Of a DNA stretch of 64,000 bases, positions 8,782 through 17,594 are shown piece after piece. Each line of letters opens with the position of its first letter. Within the stretch, counting starts at the first letter, position 1. Origin of the DNA: Algoriphagus chordae. GTDB taxonomy: Bacteria; Bacteroidota; Bacteroidia; Cytophagales; Cyclobacteriaceae. The stretch covers positions 4,570-68,569 of the forward strand of contig NZ_QKZT01000014.1 in the NCBI RefSeq assembly GCF_003254055.1, read 5' to 3'. A program made the position numbers and the translations under genes. The notes below the pieces were generated by a model that made no database searches, was not told the DNA's origin, and saw nothing but the letters and a program-made list of their open reading frames with translations.

Positions 8782-9939
8782 CTATTTCAAAATTTTTCTT
8801 GCAATCAGCTCTTTCATAATCTCATTGGTTCCGGCATATATACGCTGAACTCGCGCATCTGCATAAGCTCGTGCCACGCCATAATCCCACATATATCCGT
8901 ATCCGCCATGTAGCTGTACACATTCATCAGCCACTTTGCATTGCAACTCGGTCATGTTGTATTTGGCCGCTGATGCCATGGCAGAATCCAGTTGCCCATC
9001 GTTGTGAAGCTGCACCAGGTAATCACAGTATATTCTTCCCTGTTCTAATGCTGCGCACATCTCGGCAAGTTTGAATCGAGTGTTTTGAAACTCTGAAATT
9101 GCTTGATTGAAAGCCTTACGCTGCTTTACATATTGGATAGTCTCTTCCAGCATATATTCCCCCAGGGCTACAGCTGCCAGCGCTACCACTAAGCGCTCCT
9201 GTGCAAGCTCTGTCATCAAATACTTAAAGCCTTCTCCCTCCTTGCCTAACAGATTCTCTTTTGGGACTTTTACATCTTCAAAAAATATCTCGCAGGTATC
9301 CTGTGCATGTAAACCCACTTTTTCAAATGGAAGCCCTTTGGTATAACCCTTCATACTATTATCTAGCAGAAGCAAGCTAATTCCCTTAGCTCCTTTCTTC
9401 GGATCTGTCTTTACTGCAACTACTACTACATCAGATAGATAACCATTTGTAATGAAAGTTTTGCTTCCATTGACCAAATAATATTCTCCTTGATCTTTGG
9501 CGCTGGTACTTATGCCCTGCAAATCACTTCCTGCCCCTGGTTCAGTCATGGCCACAGCTCCTATATATTCACCAGAAATCATCTTTGGAATGTATTTTTC
9601 TAAAGCTGCCTCTGTAGCATAATGTAAGATGTATGGCATCACAATATCGCTGTGAAGTGGGTATCCAATCGCTGGACCTGAGCATCCACTCAAACCAAGT
9701 TCCTCGATCAAAATAGCATTGTACCTGAAATCCTGAATATTCATCCCCCCGAGATTCTCCGGAGCTTGTATTCCCAAAAAACCATTTTCACCAAGTTTGA
9801 GCCAACTTTCTCTGGAAACCATTTTATCCTCTTCCCACTGTGAATTATAGGGAGTAATATGCTGCGCAATAAAATCTCTGACGCTAACTCTGAAAAGATC
9901 ATGCTCTTCAGTGAAAAGATTTCGGGGTAGTCCAAACAT
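8782..9939 (-). CDS. Acyl-CoA dehydrogenase, long-chain (LCAD)-like
   Basis: The 385-aa protein has the full flavoprotein acyl-CoA dehydrogenase fold: an N-terminal helical domain, the middle signature AVAMTEPGAGSDLQGISTSA, and a C-terminal domain with QLHGGYGYMWDYGVARAYAD and RIYAGTNEIMKELIARKIL. It carries out the first FAD-dependent step of beta-oxidation. The Glu used by medium-chain enzymes in the YEGT motif is Ala here (YAGT). A Glu is present instead at E248 in ELAQERL, the position used by LCAD and isovaleryl-CoA dehydrogenases, so it is most like LCAD. An electron-transferring flavoprotein gene is not seen in the window. Confidence 0.92.
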   Translation of the reverse strand: MFGLPRNLFTEEHDLFRVSVRDFIAQHITPYNSQWEEDKMVSRESWLKLGENGFLGIQAPENLGGMNIQDFRYNAILIEELGLSGCSGPAIGYPLHSDIVMPYILHYATEAALEKYIPKMISGEYIGAVAMTEPGAGSDLQGISTSAKDQGEYYLVNGSKTFITNGYLSDVVVVAVKTDPKKGAKGISLLLLDNSMKGYTKGLPFEKVGLHAQDTCEIFFEDVKVPKENLLGKEGEGFKYLMTELAQERLVVALAAVALGEYMLEETIQYVKQRKAFNQAISEFQNTRFKLAEMCAALEQGRIYCDYLVQLHNDGQLDSAMASAAKYNMTELQCKVADECVQLHGGYGYMWDYGVARAYADARVQRIYAGTNEIMKELIARKILK

Positions 9940-10112
9940 GCTGTCTGTAGTTAAGGGTTTAATTCAGATCAAAAATAGGGATTTCTAAAAGGTACACTTT
10001 CAGTTTGTCTGCAAAAAGACCTTTTGCAACTGATTTTTCAACTTTATTTAAAATGTGCGCTTCTGCGTAAACTTTATTATAGTTTCGAAACTTATAAGCC
10101 AAACTCAGTACC

Positions 10113-11075
10113 ATGATTGATTTAAATGAGCATTCAAGTCTAGAAATGCTACAGGCACTCCCTCTCTGGAAGGAAAATGAACAGCTACTGTCGAGAGAGT
10201 CCGCAGGGGAAAGCAATATGAACCTAGTATTGCGTATCAATACCAACTTACGATCTGTCATCCTAAAGCAATCTAAAGCTTACGTACGGAAATTCCCACA
10301 GATCCCAGCACCTATTGAGAGAATAGAGATTGAGCATACTTATTTCCAATTGCTTCAAGGAGATGAAATATTAAAGCAATACAGCCCGCGAATTTTACTT
10401 TACTATCCTGAGGAGCATATTTTGCTTATCGAAGACCTGGGAAATGGGATTGATTTCACCTTCCTATATAAGCCAGCTTCACAGTTAGCTTACGATGATT
10501 TAGAAAGTTTGAGTAAATATCTGAATGCTCTTCACCAATTGAAGCTGCCTAATTTCCCAGATAATTCGGCCATGAAAAAATTGAATCATGAGCACATTTT
10601 TCATTTTCCGTTTTTAGAAGAAAATGGTTTTGACTTGGATTCAATTCAGCCGGGTTTACAAGAACTGAGCTTAACTTATAAAACTGATCATCTCCTCAAA
10701 AATGCCATTTCAAAGCTATCAAAGCGGTATTTGGCAGATGGAGACTGTTTATTACAAGGGGATTTTTACCCAGGATCTTGGCTCAAAACAACAGATGGAT
10801 TGAAAGTGATTGATCCCGAATTTGGCTTTATGGGTGAACGAGAGTTTGACTTGGGAGTATTCGCAGCTCATCTCGACTTGGCTCAACAAGAAGAAAGTGT
10901 GTTCAAAGATTTCTTGCAACTTTATCAGCATCCTTTTTCCATGGAGCTTTTGAATGCTTATCAGGGTGTTGAAATTATGAGACGACTGATTGGTATCGCC
11001 CAAGTCCCAGTCTCTTTAGATTTAACCCAGAAGAAAAGCTTACTTGATAAAGCTAGAATGCTAATTTTGACTTAA
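10113..11075 (+). CDS. APH-family small-molecule kinase, methylthioribose-kinase-like
   Basis: The 320-aa protein resembles the aminoglycoside phosphotransferase / 5-methylthioribose kinase family. A glycine-poor N lobe has SVILKQSKAYVRKFP, with a likely ATP-binding Lys; the catalytic loop is LLQGDFYPGSWL and the metal-binding motif is KVIDPEFGF. The Asp of the catalytic loop is kept, but the usual preceding His (HGD) is Gln and the usual Asn is absent. The substrate is unknown. No other methionine-salvage gene is near, so a methylthioribose role is not proven. It overlaps the next gene by one base (TAATG), so the two are translationally coupled. A ribose-containing substrate linked to the partner glycohydrolase is a reasonable inference. 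Confidence 0.75.
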   Translation: MIDLNEHSSLEMLQALPLWKENEQLLSRESAGESNMNLVLRINTNLRSVILKQSKAYVRKFPQIPAPIERIEIEHTYFQLLQGDEILKQYSPRILLYYPEEHILLIEDLGNGIDFTFLYKPASQLAYDDLESLSKYLNALHQLKLPNFPDNSAMKKLNHEHIFHFPFLEENGFDLDSIQPGLQELSLTYKTDHLLKNAISKLSKRYLADGDCLLQGDFYPGSWLKTTDGLKVIDPEFGFMGEREFDLGVFAAHLDLAQQEESVFKDFLQLYQHPFSMELLNAYQGVEIMRRLIGIAQVPVSLDLTQKKSLLDKARMLILT

Positions 11076-12319
11076 TGAAATATTTAAGTCTAGCTATTAT
11101 TGTTCTTGCTATAGTATCCTCCTGCGGCAACAGAGAGTCCAAAGTTCCTATCCAGTTTTCTGACCAAGAAGTCCCTGAAATAGGGCTGACGGAGAAACAA
11201 TTGCATAACAAAATCTTGGGCATGCTGGTGGGATCAGCCATCGGTGATGCGATGGGCGCTCCTACAGAAATGTGGTCAAGAGAGGACATCAAGTTAGAAT
11301 ATGGATTTGTCGAAAGTTTGGATTCTATGGTCAGGGAAGTTTCTCCAGAAGGAATTTGGATTGCAAATCTCCCAGCAGGTGGGACTACAGACGATACGAG
11401 ATGGAAAGTCCTTACTTCCGATTACCTGCTTACTCAAAAGCAAGATGAACTGAACACAAAGGATTTTGCGAAGCAAATACTTAGGACTTACGAATCTTAT
11501 ACCAAGGAATTTAAAGAAATAAAGGGTATAGATCCAGAACCCTTTGAAGCAGTAACGCTCAAAATGGGTTGGCTACAGGAATGGGCAAAGGTTAGTCAGC
11601 CCTTCATTGAGGACAATCTGGTAGCTTATGCAGATTCCTTGGGCAAATTCTATGGTGGCGAGATGGTCTGTGCAGGCTTACTTTACTCTCCTACCTTGGG
11701 TTCTTTTTTCCCTGGGAATCCTGAAAAAGCCTACGCTGAGGCATACAAGCTATCCATTTATGATATTGGCTACGCTAAAGATATCTCGGCACTTGCCGCA
11801 GCAATGACATCGGCAGGAATGAAACCAGGGGCAACAAAAGAAGATTTACTCGCTTCTCTCCGTATAGATCCTGCCAATTATTTCGAAAGCAGACTGGTGG
11901 GTCGTACAGCTCATAACATCCTAAAAAATGCGCTAATGATTTCTGCAGAAGCTGCTAAACTAGACACTCTGGGAAATCAACTCATCGCAGATAGTAAAGC
12001 CTTACAATTTGCATTTGCGGAGCTTGATCAGAGATTGCAAGATATGCCATTCCATGCAGGAGAAGTATGGCTTCAGACACTTACAGCTATGATTTACTCC
12101 GACTTTGATTTCATGGGAACGATGATGTTTCTGGTGAATTATGGTAGAGACAATGACACCACAGCTGCTATAGCTGGCGGGATCTTAGGGGCATATTACG
12201 GCTTTGATAAGCTCCCTCAACTCGAAAGAGAAAAAATACTTTCTGTAAACAAAGAGCTACTTGGCATAGACCTAGAGCAAACCGCAAATGAGCTGACGGC
12301 GCATATGGTAGGAAAGTGA
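11075..12319 (+). CDS. Exported ADP-ribosylglycohydrolase-family lipoprotein
   Basis: The 414-aa protein starts with a lipoprotein signal (MKYLSLAIIVLAIVSSC, lipobox VSSC), so it should be anchored in the envelope. The rest is an ADP-ribosylglycohydrolase (DraG/ARH) fold: GMLVGSAIGDAMGAPTE near residue 50, the metal-binding AGGTTDDT, and the C-terminal GRDNDTTAAIAGGILGAYYG. Metal residues of both clusters are present. Family members cleave N- or O-glycosidic bonds of ADP-ribose conjugates. The export signal is uncommon for a family best known from the cytoplasm and suggests an extracytoplasmic nucleoside or ADP-ribose substrate. It is coupled to the upstream kinase gene. Confidence 0.88.
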   Translation: MKYLSLAIIVLAIVSSCGNRESKVPIQFSDQEVPEIGLTEKQLHNKILGMLVGSAIGDAMGAPTEMWSREDIKLEYGFVESLDSMVREVSPEGIWIANLPAGGTTDDTRWKVLTSDYLLTQKQDELNTKDFAKQILRTYESYTKEFKEIKGIDPEPFEAVTLKMGWLQEWAKVSQPFIEDNLVAYADSLGKFYGGEMVCAGLLYSPTLGSFFPGNPEKAYAEAYKLSIYDIGYAKDISALAAAMTSAGMKPGATKEDLLASLRIDPANYFESRLVGRTAHNILKNALMISAEAAKLDTLGNQLIADSKALQFAFAELDQRLQDMPFHAGEVWLQTLTAMIYSDFDFMGTMMFLVNYGRDNDTTAAIAGGILGAYYGFDKLPQLEREKILSVNKELLGIDLEQTANELTAHMVGK

Positions 12320-12407
12320 GGAAGATAATGCATTAAGATTTCAAAGTACATACACAAAATTGTGTCCTCAATGTAAACCTTTCTGTCCTGCGTGGTAAAA
12401 AGAAACG

Positions 12408-12436
12408 AAAAAACCCCAAATCGTTAGATTCAGGGC
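12408..12436 (-). terminator. Terminator of the secreted-protein gene
   Basis: On the minus strand CCCTGAATC-TAAC-GATTTGGGG forms a 9-bp stem with two G-U pairs, followed by six T residues. It lies about 27 bp after the stop of the gene at 12463-13050. Confidence 0.75.
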
Positions 12437-12462
12437 TTTGACACAAGAGGTTGGTTTAGAAT

Positions 12463-13050
12463 TCAAATATATATGGTACGAGTTCTTCCTTTTGCGTCAG
12501 TTACTTCGAAATAGACATCCTCAGCATCAACTCCGTTTAACTTGTAGTTTTTACGGAATCCTTCAGGCTGATCCACCAATTCTTCGTGTACCAATCTATC
12601 ACCAGCTACTGTTTTGATTTTGACATCTACACCAGCTTCTTCTAGTCCTATTACAACGAGGTTAATGGTATAGTCATTAACTTTTTTACCATAAGCCATT
12701 AGAGGATAGACAACTGGAGTTGGCTCTTCTTTCTCTACAGTCTCCACAGTGTAGGTCACTTGCTCATCTTCTGTGGTAATCATCACCTGATACTCTGCAC
12801 ATGGCAGACCGTTCAAATCGTAAGGCACATGTACCTCATCCTTTGCTTTGACAGATCGCTGATGAAGCTTCTTCCCATTCATATCCAAAATGGCAATTTT
12901 TGCTTTTCCCACACCTTCATTTAGATGTACGGAGATTTTCTTGTAGTTCGTGTGAACGGTTGAGTTTTCTTTCAAATCCTCTGGCCCATTAGCTGCAAAA
13001 GTACTGGTAGCTAAAAGTCCTGATAGTGCTAGTGTTAATAAAGCTTTCAT
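12463..13050 (-). CDS. Secreted protein of unknown function with beta-sandwich-like repeats
   Basis: The 195-aa protein begins with a Sec signal peptide (MKALLTLALSGLLATSTFAA). The mature part has two similar stretches of predicted beta strands (about 35-105 and 115-195), each built like the Ig-like or T9SS-C-terminal-like modules common in Bacteroidota (KIAILDMNGKKLHQRSV..., then VKIKTVAGDRLVHEELV...). I do not recognise a specific family and see no catalytic motif. It is a single gene with its own terminator, and about 375 bp lies upstream. It is probably periplasmic or surface-exposed; its function is unknown. Confidence 0.75.
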   Translation of the reverse strand: MKALLTLALSGLLATSTFAANGPEDLKENSTVHTNYKKISVHLNEGVGKAKIAILDMNGKKLHQRSVKAKDEVHVPYDLNGLPCAEYQVMITTEDEQVTYTVETVEKEEPTPVVYPLMAYGKKVNDYTINLVVIGLEEAGVDVKIKTVAGDRLVHEELVDQPEGFRKNYKLNGVDAEDVYFEVTDAKGRTRTIYI

Positions 13051-13425
13051 AATATTGTTGGTTTAGAGTTATGCTTCATCCTGTTGCGAAGCGCGTACCA
13101 ACTGTGCCAGAAAGGGCTTTTAGAGCTTATTTGAGAGCTTTTCTATTTTGCAAAAATTAACATTCAGGCAAAATATAATTTGGTTACCCACTCAATTTTG
13201 TAATAAGAACTGTTTTGAAACTGATCGGTTTAGCCTGAATTTGTATTGAACCCGAACAGTTTAGGACTAAATCTTAAAAAAAGCGGGTTACACTTTATTA
13301 TAAATATTAGTAAAAATTAATTTTCAAAATATTTGTAAGTGCTTGAATTCAAATATTTTAAAAAAACAAAACCTGTACGCAGGTGTACAGGTCTTGTTCG
13401 CTGAGATACAGAAATTTGATTTATA
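13051..13425 (-). terminator. Intergenic region with terminator at 13364-13392
   Basis: ACCTGTAC (13371-13378) and GTACAGGT (13385-13392) form a perfect 8-bp stem followed on the minus strand by a T-rich tail, which ends the thioesterase transcript. The rest of the 375-bp gap (13051-13363) is very AT-rich and should hold the promoter of the secreted-protein gene. I see no further gene or structured RNA in it. Confidence 0.7.
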
Positions 13426-13941
13426 TCAAATGTTTTTCATTGCCTGAGCAAGTGTTTTTACCCGATCTTTCACCTGAATCCCAGAGATATCAAGATTCAT
13501 AGAGGTCGCTGTCAAGAAATCATTGACAGCCCCAGAATGATCAGTGGACTTCCCTTCTGCAAGCGTCACATAGCGCATGGTGGACCAAAGCAGCGTCTTC
13601 AACTGGGTCTCAGAATCATCCGTCATATAATACTCCAGAACGATTGTGTTATGATTATGCCAGATGATGCGACTCTTAATGCGAACCCATTCCCCTACCA
13701 TCGCTGGCTTGACATAGGAAATATTATGATTATAAATCACCCAAGCCGCCTGATACTTTTTGATGAAATCCATCATTTCTACGCCATAAAGCTTAGGTAC
13801 TTGGTCTTCCCGCGCGTTGAAAAAGTAATCGAAATACTTTGCGTTGTTTAGGTGTCGAAGTGGATCACAATCCTGAAATCTGATCAGAACTCTGCTTTCT
13901 GTTTCGATTGGGTAATGCTTTTCTGAGTTATATTCAAACAT
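13426..13941 (-). CDS. Acyl-CoA thioesterase, 4HBT hot-dog family
   Basis: The 171-aa protein has the hot-dog fold signature RFQDCDPLRHLNNAKYFDYFFNARED, where the Asp of DxDPLRHLNN matches the catalytic position of 4-hydroxybenzoyl-CoA thioesterase-like enzymes, followed by NHNISYVKPAMVGEWVRIKSRI. It probably hydrolyses an acyl-CoA thioester in the cytoplasm; the chain length cannot be read from sequence. The gene starts 2 bp after the stop of pncA, so they are co-transcribed, although no pathway link to NAD salvage is obvious. Confidence 0.85.
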   Translation of the reverse strand: MFEYNSEKHYPIETESRVLIRFQDCDPLRHLNNAKYFDYFFNAREDQVPKLYGVEMMDFIKKYQAAWVIYNHNISYVKPAMVGEWVRIKSRIIWHNHNTIVLEYYMTDDSETQLKTLLWSTMRYVTLAEGKSTDHSGAVNDFLTATSMNLDISGIQVKDRVKTLAQAMKNI

Positions 13942-13943
13942 GA

Positions 13944-14579
13944 TTAATTTAGTATAGCTGAACTATCAATAAGGTTTACTCCTCCGTTTTTCATTTCTTG
14001 TAGAGCTTTGTCACCATCCTCTGGATTTAGGTTCACTGCCCGTGTCGCATCGCTAATTAGATAGGTTTTGAAGCCTAAACTCACAGCATCCAATGCGGTG
14101 AATTTCACACAGTAATCCTGCGCAAGTCCTGTCACGAAGACATTCATTATTCCTTCGTTATGAAGAAAATCACCCAAACCAGTCATTTCTCTTCTGGCAT
14201 TGTCAAAGAAACCTGAGTAGGAATCAACTTCAGGATTTTTGCCTTTTTGGAAAATCGCCTTCCATTTGATTGGATTTAATTCTTCATGAAATTCCGCTCC
14301 TTCCGATCCCTGTACACAGTGAACTGGCCATAGAATCTGCGACAATCCCGCCAATTCAATCATCTCACCGGGGCTTTTCCCCTTATGATTTGCAGCAAAG
14401 CTTCCATGATCTTCAGGGTGAAAATCTTGCGTAGCCACTATAAAATTGAATTTCTCCTGCAAAGCATTGATGACAGGAATGACTTCATCGCCCTGACTGA
14501 CCGCCAAAGCTCCGCCCGGGAGAAAATCATTTTGCACATCTACTATAAGTAATGCACTATTTTTCAGATTCATTGCCAT
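13944..14579 (-). CDS. pncA: Nicotinamidase
   Basis: The 211-aa isochorismatase-fold enzyme deamidates nicotinamide to nicotinate. The catalytic triad is visible as D14 (LLIVDVQNDFLPGGALAV), K112 (IFQKGKNPEVDSYSGF) and C157 (TGLAQDYCVKFTA), with metal ligands in TQDFHPEDHGSF. It is followed by the thioesterase gene and preceded by pncB, which uses its product. Its start region (MAMNL with ribosome-binding site) is a near copy of the end of pncB (see the repeat entry). Confidence 0.94.
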   Translation of the reverse strand: MAMNLKNSALLIVDVQNDFLPGGALAVSQGDEVIPVINALQEKFNFIVATQDFHPEDHGSFAANHKGKSPGEMIELAGLSQILWPVHCVQGSEGAEFHEELNPIKWKAIFQKGKNPEVDSYSGFFDNARREMTGLGDFLHNEGIMNVFVTGLAQDYCVKFTALDAVSLGFKTYLISDATRAVNLNPEDGDKALQEMKNGGVNLIDSSAILN

Positions 14580-14673
14580 TTTCTACTTGTTTAGAACAGC
14601 CCAAGGAAGTGTCTTCACTCCCGTCTAAGAGAGAATTATTGCTCAGCATCATTGCCATTATCTACTTGTTTAG
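14570..14673. repeat. 25-nt direct repeat at the pncB/pncA junction
   Basis: Copy A (14570-14594) covers the pncA start codon and ribosome-binding region. Copy B (14649-14673) encodes part of the pncB C terminus (AKQVDNGND). The copies match in 24 of 25 bases and are offset by 79 bp. A small tandem duplication of the old gene junction would explain both: one copy kept the start of pncA and the other stayed inside the end of pncB. Confidence 0.85.
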
Positions 14674-16132
14674 CTTTCAGCACCAACTCCATTCTTAACT
14701 GGTGCAGGTTTTCTTCCAAACCGATCGGATACAAATGCGGATTCACCAATCTCTTATGCGTCTTATCTATTGAGCCCAATTGATCTTGGACTCTATCTCT
14801 GATCTGAGCGATAGTCGGCAAAGTATAAATCAGTTTGCCTTTGGCGAAGATTGGTTTCAATAAAATTTCTTCCTGATAGAATGCCGGCATCATTCGTTTT
14901 CTTCTCGTAGGATCATTTGGATCTATGATCAATGCTGCCTGTGGATTCAGTTCCTGTGATTCAAGGTAAATCATATCCGCAACCGCTTTTCCTTTAGAAA
15001 AGAAGCGTTTGACCGTATGAACTCCCGGAATATTTATTTTCAAGGATTGCTGAGAAAGTTTGATTTTGGGAATCCAACGACCCTCTTCATCGCGAATAGC
15101 CGATAGCTTATATACTCCGCCAAGCGCTGGCTGATCAAAGGCCGTCACCAGCTTGGTCCCAACTCCCCAAACATTAATAGAAGCCTCCTGCCCTTTTAGA
15201 GAAGTTATGATATTCTCATCCAGATCATTGGAAGCGACGATTTTAGCATCAGGAAAACCTGCCTCATCGAGCATCTCTCTCGCTACATTACTGAAATAGG
15301 CCAAGTCTCCGGAGTCTATACGGATACCGACCATTTCCTTTCCATTGCTTCGCAAAGCATTCCCTACTTTAATGGCATTCTTGATTCCATTCACGGTGTC
15401 GTAGGTATCGACCAGGAAAATAGATTGATCTGGAAAAGCATCTGCATAGGCTTCAAAAGCCTCCATTTCTGTCTCAAAAGACATAATCCAGCTATGCGCA
15501 TGCGTACCCGAGACAGGGATCCCAAAAAGTTTACCTGCCATCACATTACTGGTAGAAGTACATCCACCAATATAAGCTGCTCTAGAAGCTGCCAACCCTC
15601 CATCAATCCCCTGAGCTCGACGTAAACCGAATTCCAACACTGGTTCACCTTGTGCTGCCAAATTAATTCGTGCGGCCTTGGTAGCGATCAAACTTTGAAA
15701 GTTGATAATATTCAGTAGTGGCGTTTCAAGTAATTGGCATTGAATCAATGGGCCTTTCACCCTCACTAAAGGAGTGTTCGGAAATACCACAGTCCCTTCT
15801 TCCACAGCATCTATATCGCAGCTGAACTTCATGTTTTTGAGGTATTCCAGAAAGCCCGTTTCAAACAAAACCTTTCCATCCTTGCCTTTCATAGTGGCCA
15901 GGTAACTCAGGTCTTCTTGGCTAAACTTGAAATTTTTGCAGTAATCCACAACATAGTCCAGTCCAGCAGCAATGGTAAATCCACCCTGAAAAGGATGCTT
16001 TCGGAAGAATAGATTGAAAACAGCTTCCTGCTCGGCCTTACCAGACTTCCAATAAGCATATGCCATGGTAAGCTGATAAAAATCTGTCAGAAGCGCTAGG
16101 GAGCCTTGGTATAGGTCTTTGGTGATTTTCAT
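14636..16132 (-). CDS. pncB: Nicotinate phosphoribosyltransferase
   Basis: The 498-aa protein is a full-length NAPRTase. Visible motifs are LTDFYQLTMAYAYWKSGK near the N terminus, FGLRRAQGIDGGLAASRAAYIGG, the GTHAHSWIMSF block with the conserved His, and IRIDSGDLAYFSN for phosphate/PRPP binding. It joins nicotinate and PRPP to make nicotinate mononucleotide, the next step after pncA in NAD salvage. The C-terminal residues DNGNDAEQ come from the duplicated junction sequence and may be a recent extension. Confidence 0.94.
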   Translation of the reverse strand: MKITKDLYQGSLALLTDFYQLTMAYAYWKSGKAEQEAVFNLFFRKHPFQGGFTIAAGLDYVVDYCKNFKFSQEDLSYLATMKGKDGKVLFETGFLEYLKNMKFSCDIDAVEEGTVVFPNTPLVRVKGPLIQCQLLETPLLNIINFQSLIATKAARINLAAQGEPVLEFGLRRAQGIDGGLAASRAAYIGGCTSTSNVMAGKLFGIPVSGTHAHSWIMSFETEMEAFEAYADAFPDQSIFLVDTYDTVNGIKNAIKVGNALRSNGKEMVGIRIDSGDLAYFSNVAREMLDEAGFPDAKIVASNDLDENIITSLKGQEASINVWGVGTKLVTAFDQPALGGVYKLSAIRDEEGRWIPKIKLSQQSLKINIPGVHTVKRFFSKGKAVADMIYLESQELNPQAALIIDPNDPTRRKRMMPAFYQEEILLKPIFAKGKLIYTLPTIAQIRDRVQDQLGSIDKTHKRLVNPHLYPIGLEENLHQLRMELVLKAKQVDNGNDAEQ

Positions 16133-16188
16133 TATTCGAGTTTAGCTTAATTCAAAAATAACCTGCTTTCCCTTCCTGTCCAATTCAT

Positions 16189-17025
16189 TTAGGAAACTTG
16201 CTTCACACGCATGTTTAGCAATATCCCCAGCAAAACAAGCCCCATTCCCACATAAGCTAAGGCACTAAAGGTCTCATTGAAGAAGAAAAAGCCGAATATC
16301 AAAGCGTATACTATACCTATGTAGGTAAGACTTGCCACCTTAGACACATTGGCATTTTGATAGGCAATAGTCAAGAAATACTGAGCTGTCTGCGTGCATA
16401 CACCGATGAAAAGCAAGATCGCCCAATCCCAACCTACAGGATTGACCCAACCAAAAGCAGAGACGATTAAGGCAAAAGGCAATGTCACCAGCGGAAAATA
16501 AAAGATAATCACCAAGGGGTGTTCCGTGTTCTTCAACTTGCGAATCACATTATAAGCCAAGCCTGAGAATATCGCTGAGATAATTCCTATGACAGCCCAG
16601 AAGGTGTCTACCCTAGCATCAACTCCTTGAATCACCAGAACTCCGGCAAAGGAAATGGCAAAAAATAAGAACTGAATAGGCTTTACTTTTTCCTTCAGTA
16701 AGAAAATTCCAAACACTGTGGTGAAAATCGGAGACAAATACTGTATGGTCACAGCACTGGCAAGTGGTATGTTTTGCAGGGTGTAGAAGAAAGAAATCAA
16801 ACCTATAGAACCTACAACTCCGCGGATAATGAGCCATTTCTTATTATTCCCGAAGACATTAATCTTTTGCTTTTTCAGCACTGAATAACTGAACACCAAC
16901 GAGAAAATAGATCTAAATACGATAATCTCAATGGCGGGAATATGCGGAATGTACTTGACAGAAACATTCATTAGCGCGAAAAATATTCCAGCCAAAAGCA
17001 TGGACTGGACACTGTTAGTCTTCAA
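16189..17025 (-). CDS. EamA/DMT-family transporter
   Basis: The 278-aa protein is made of about ten hydrophobic segments in two similar EamA halves (one starting near residue 6, the other near 145). It has the usual FRSIFSLVFSY, IQYLSPIFTTVFGIFLLKEKV and TYIGIVYALIFGFFFFNE helix ends. It is an inner-membrane exporter or exchanger of metabolites; the substrate cannot be told. It is 56 bp upstream of pncB on the same strand and may share its transcript. Confidence 0.88.
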   Translation of the reverse strand: MKTNSVQSMLLAGIFFALMNVSVKYIPHIPAIEIIVFRSIFSLVFSYSVLKKQKINVFGNNKKWLIIRGVVGSIGLISFFYTLQNIPLASAVTIQYLSPIFTTVFGIFLLKEKVKPIQFLFFAISFAGVLVIQGVDARVDTFWAVIGIISAIFSGLAYNVIRKLKNTEHPLVIIFYFPLVTLPFALIVSAFGWVNPVGWDWAILLFIGVCTQTAQYFLTIAYQNANVSKVASLTYIGIVYALIFGFFFFNETFSALAYVGMGLVLLGILLNMRVKQVS

Positions 17026-17144
17026 AATTGCAAGTTTTCAGAGTGATCTTTTTCTAAGGATATTGCAAGTGCAATAGTTCAAAAATAATTCACAAAAACT
17101 AAATCTCTTTCGAACCATTCTAGACCATAGGGGTTTTACAGATT

Positions 17145-17594
17145 ATGGCATTGAAAACAGGAACAAAAGCACCCGAGTTTATTCTGAAATCCACTGGAGA
17201 TAAATCAATAGATTCTTCCACCGATCTAAAAGGCAAAGCATTCATACTCTATTTTTACCCAAAAGACTTCACCAGAGGATGTACAGCAGAAGCCTGTGAA
17301 TTCAGAGATCAATTTGCAGCCTTTCGAGATCTAGACATCCCAGTTTTTGGAATTAGTAAAGACGATATAAAAACGCACGAGCGATTCCAAAAGGAACATA
17401 GATTACCATTTGATTTACTTTCAGATCCTACCGGTGAAGTATGCAAATCTTACGATGCCCTAATTCCGCTGATCAAAATGCCAAAACGAATTACCTATTT
17501 GATCGATAAGGATCACCAAATTTCCGCAGTTTTCTCTGAGATGTTTGAGTCGAAAGGACATATCGAGAGTATGCTTGACAGTCTGAAGAAGTAG
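17145..17594 (+). CDS. bcp: Thioredoxin-dependent peroxiredoxin, BCP type
   Basis: The 149-aa protein is a BCP/PrxQ-type peroxiredoxin. The peroxidatic Cys is C46 and the resolving Cys C51 (DFTRGCTAEACEFRDQF), five residues apart as in atypical 2-Cys BCP enzymes. The usual TPGC is TRGC here. It reduces hydrogen peroxide and organic hydroperoxides with thioredoxin. It stands alone, transcribed away from the transporter gene. Confidence 0.93.
   Translation: MALKTGTKAPEFILKSTGDKSIDSSTDLKGKAFILYFYPKDFTRGCTAEACEFRDQFAAFRDLDIPVFGISKDDIKTHERFQKEHRLPFDLLSDPTGEVCKSYDALIPLIKMPKRITYLIDKDHQISAVFSEMFESKGHIESMLDSLKK

Noticed and set aside
9959-10261. 100-aa minus-strand frame overlapping the kinase start
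   Set aside because: It overlaps the conserved 5' end of the kinase gene and has no recognisable domain.
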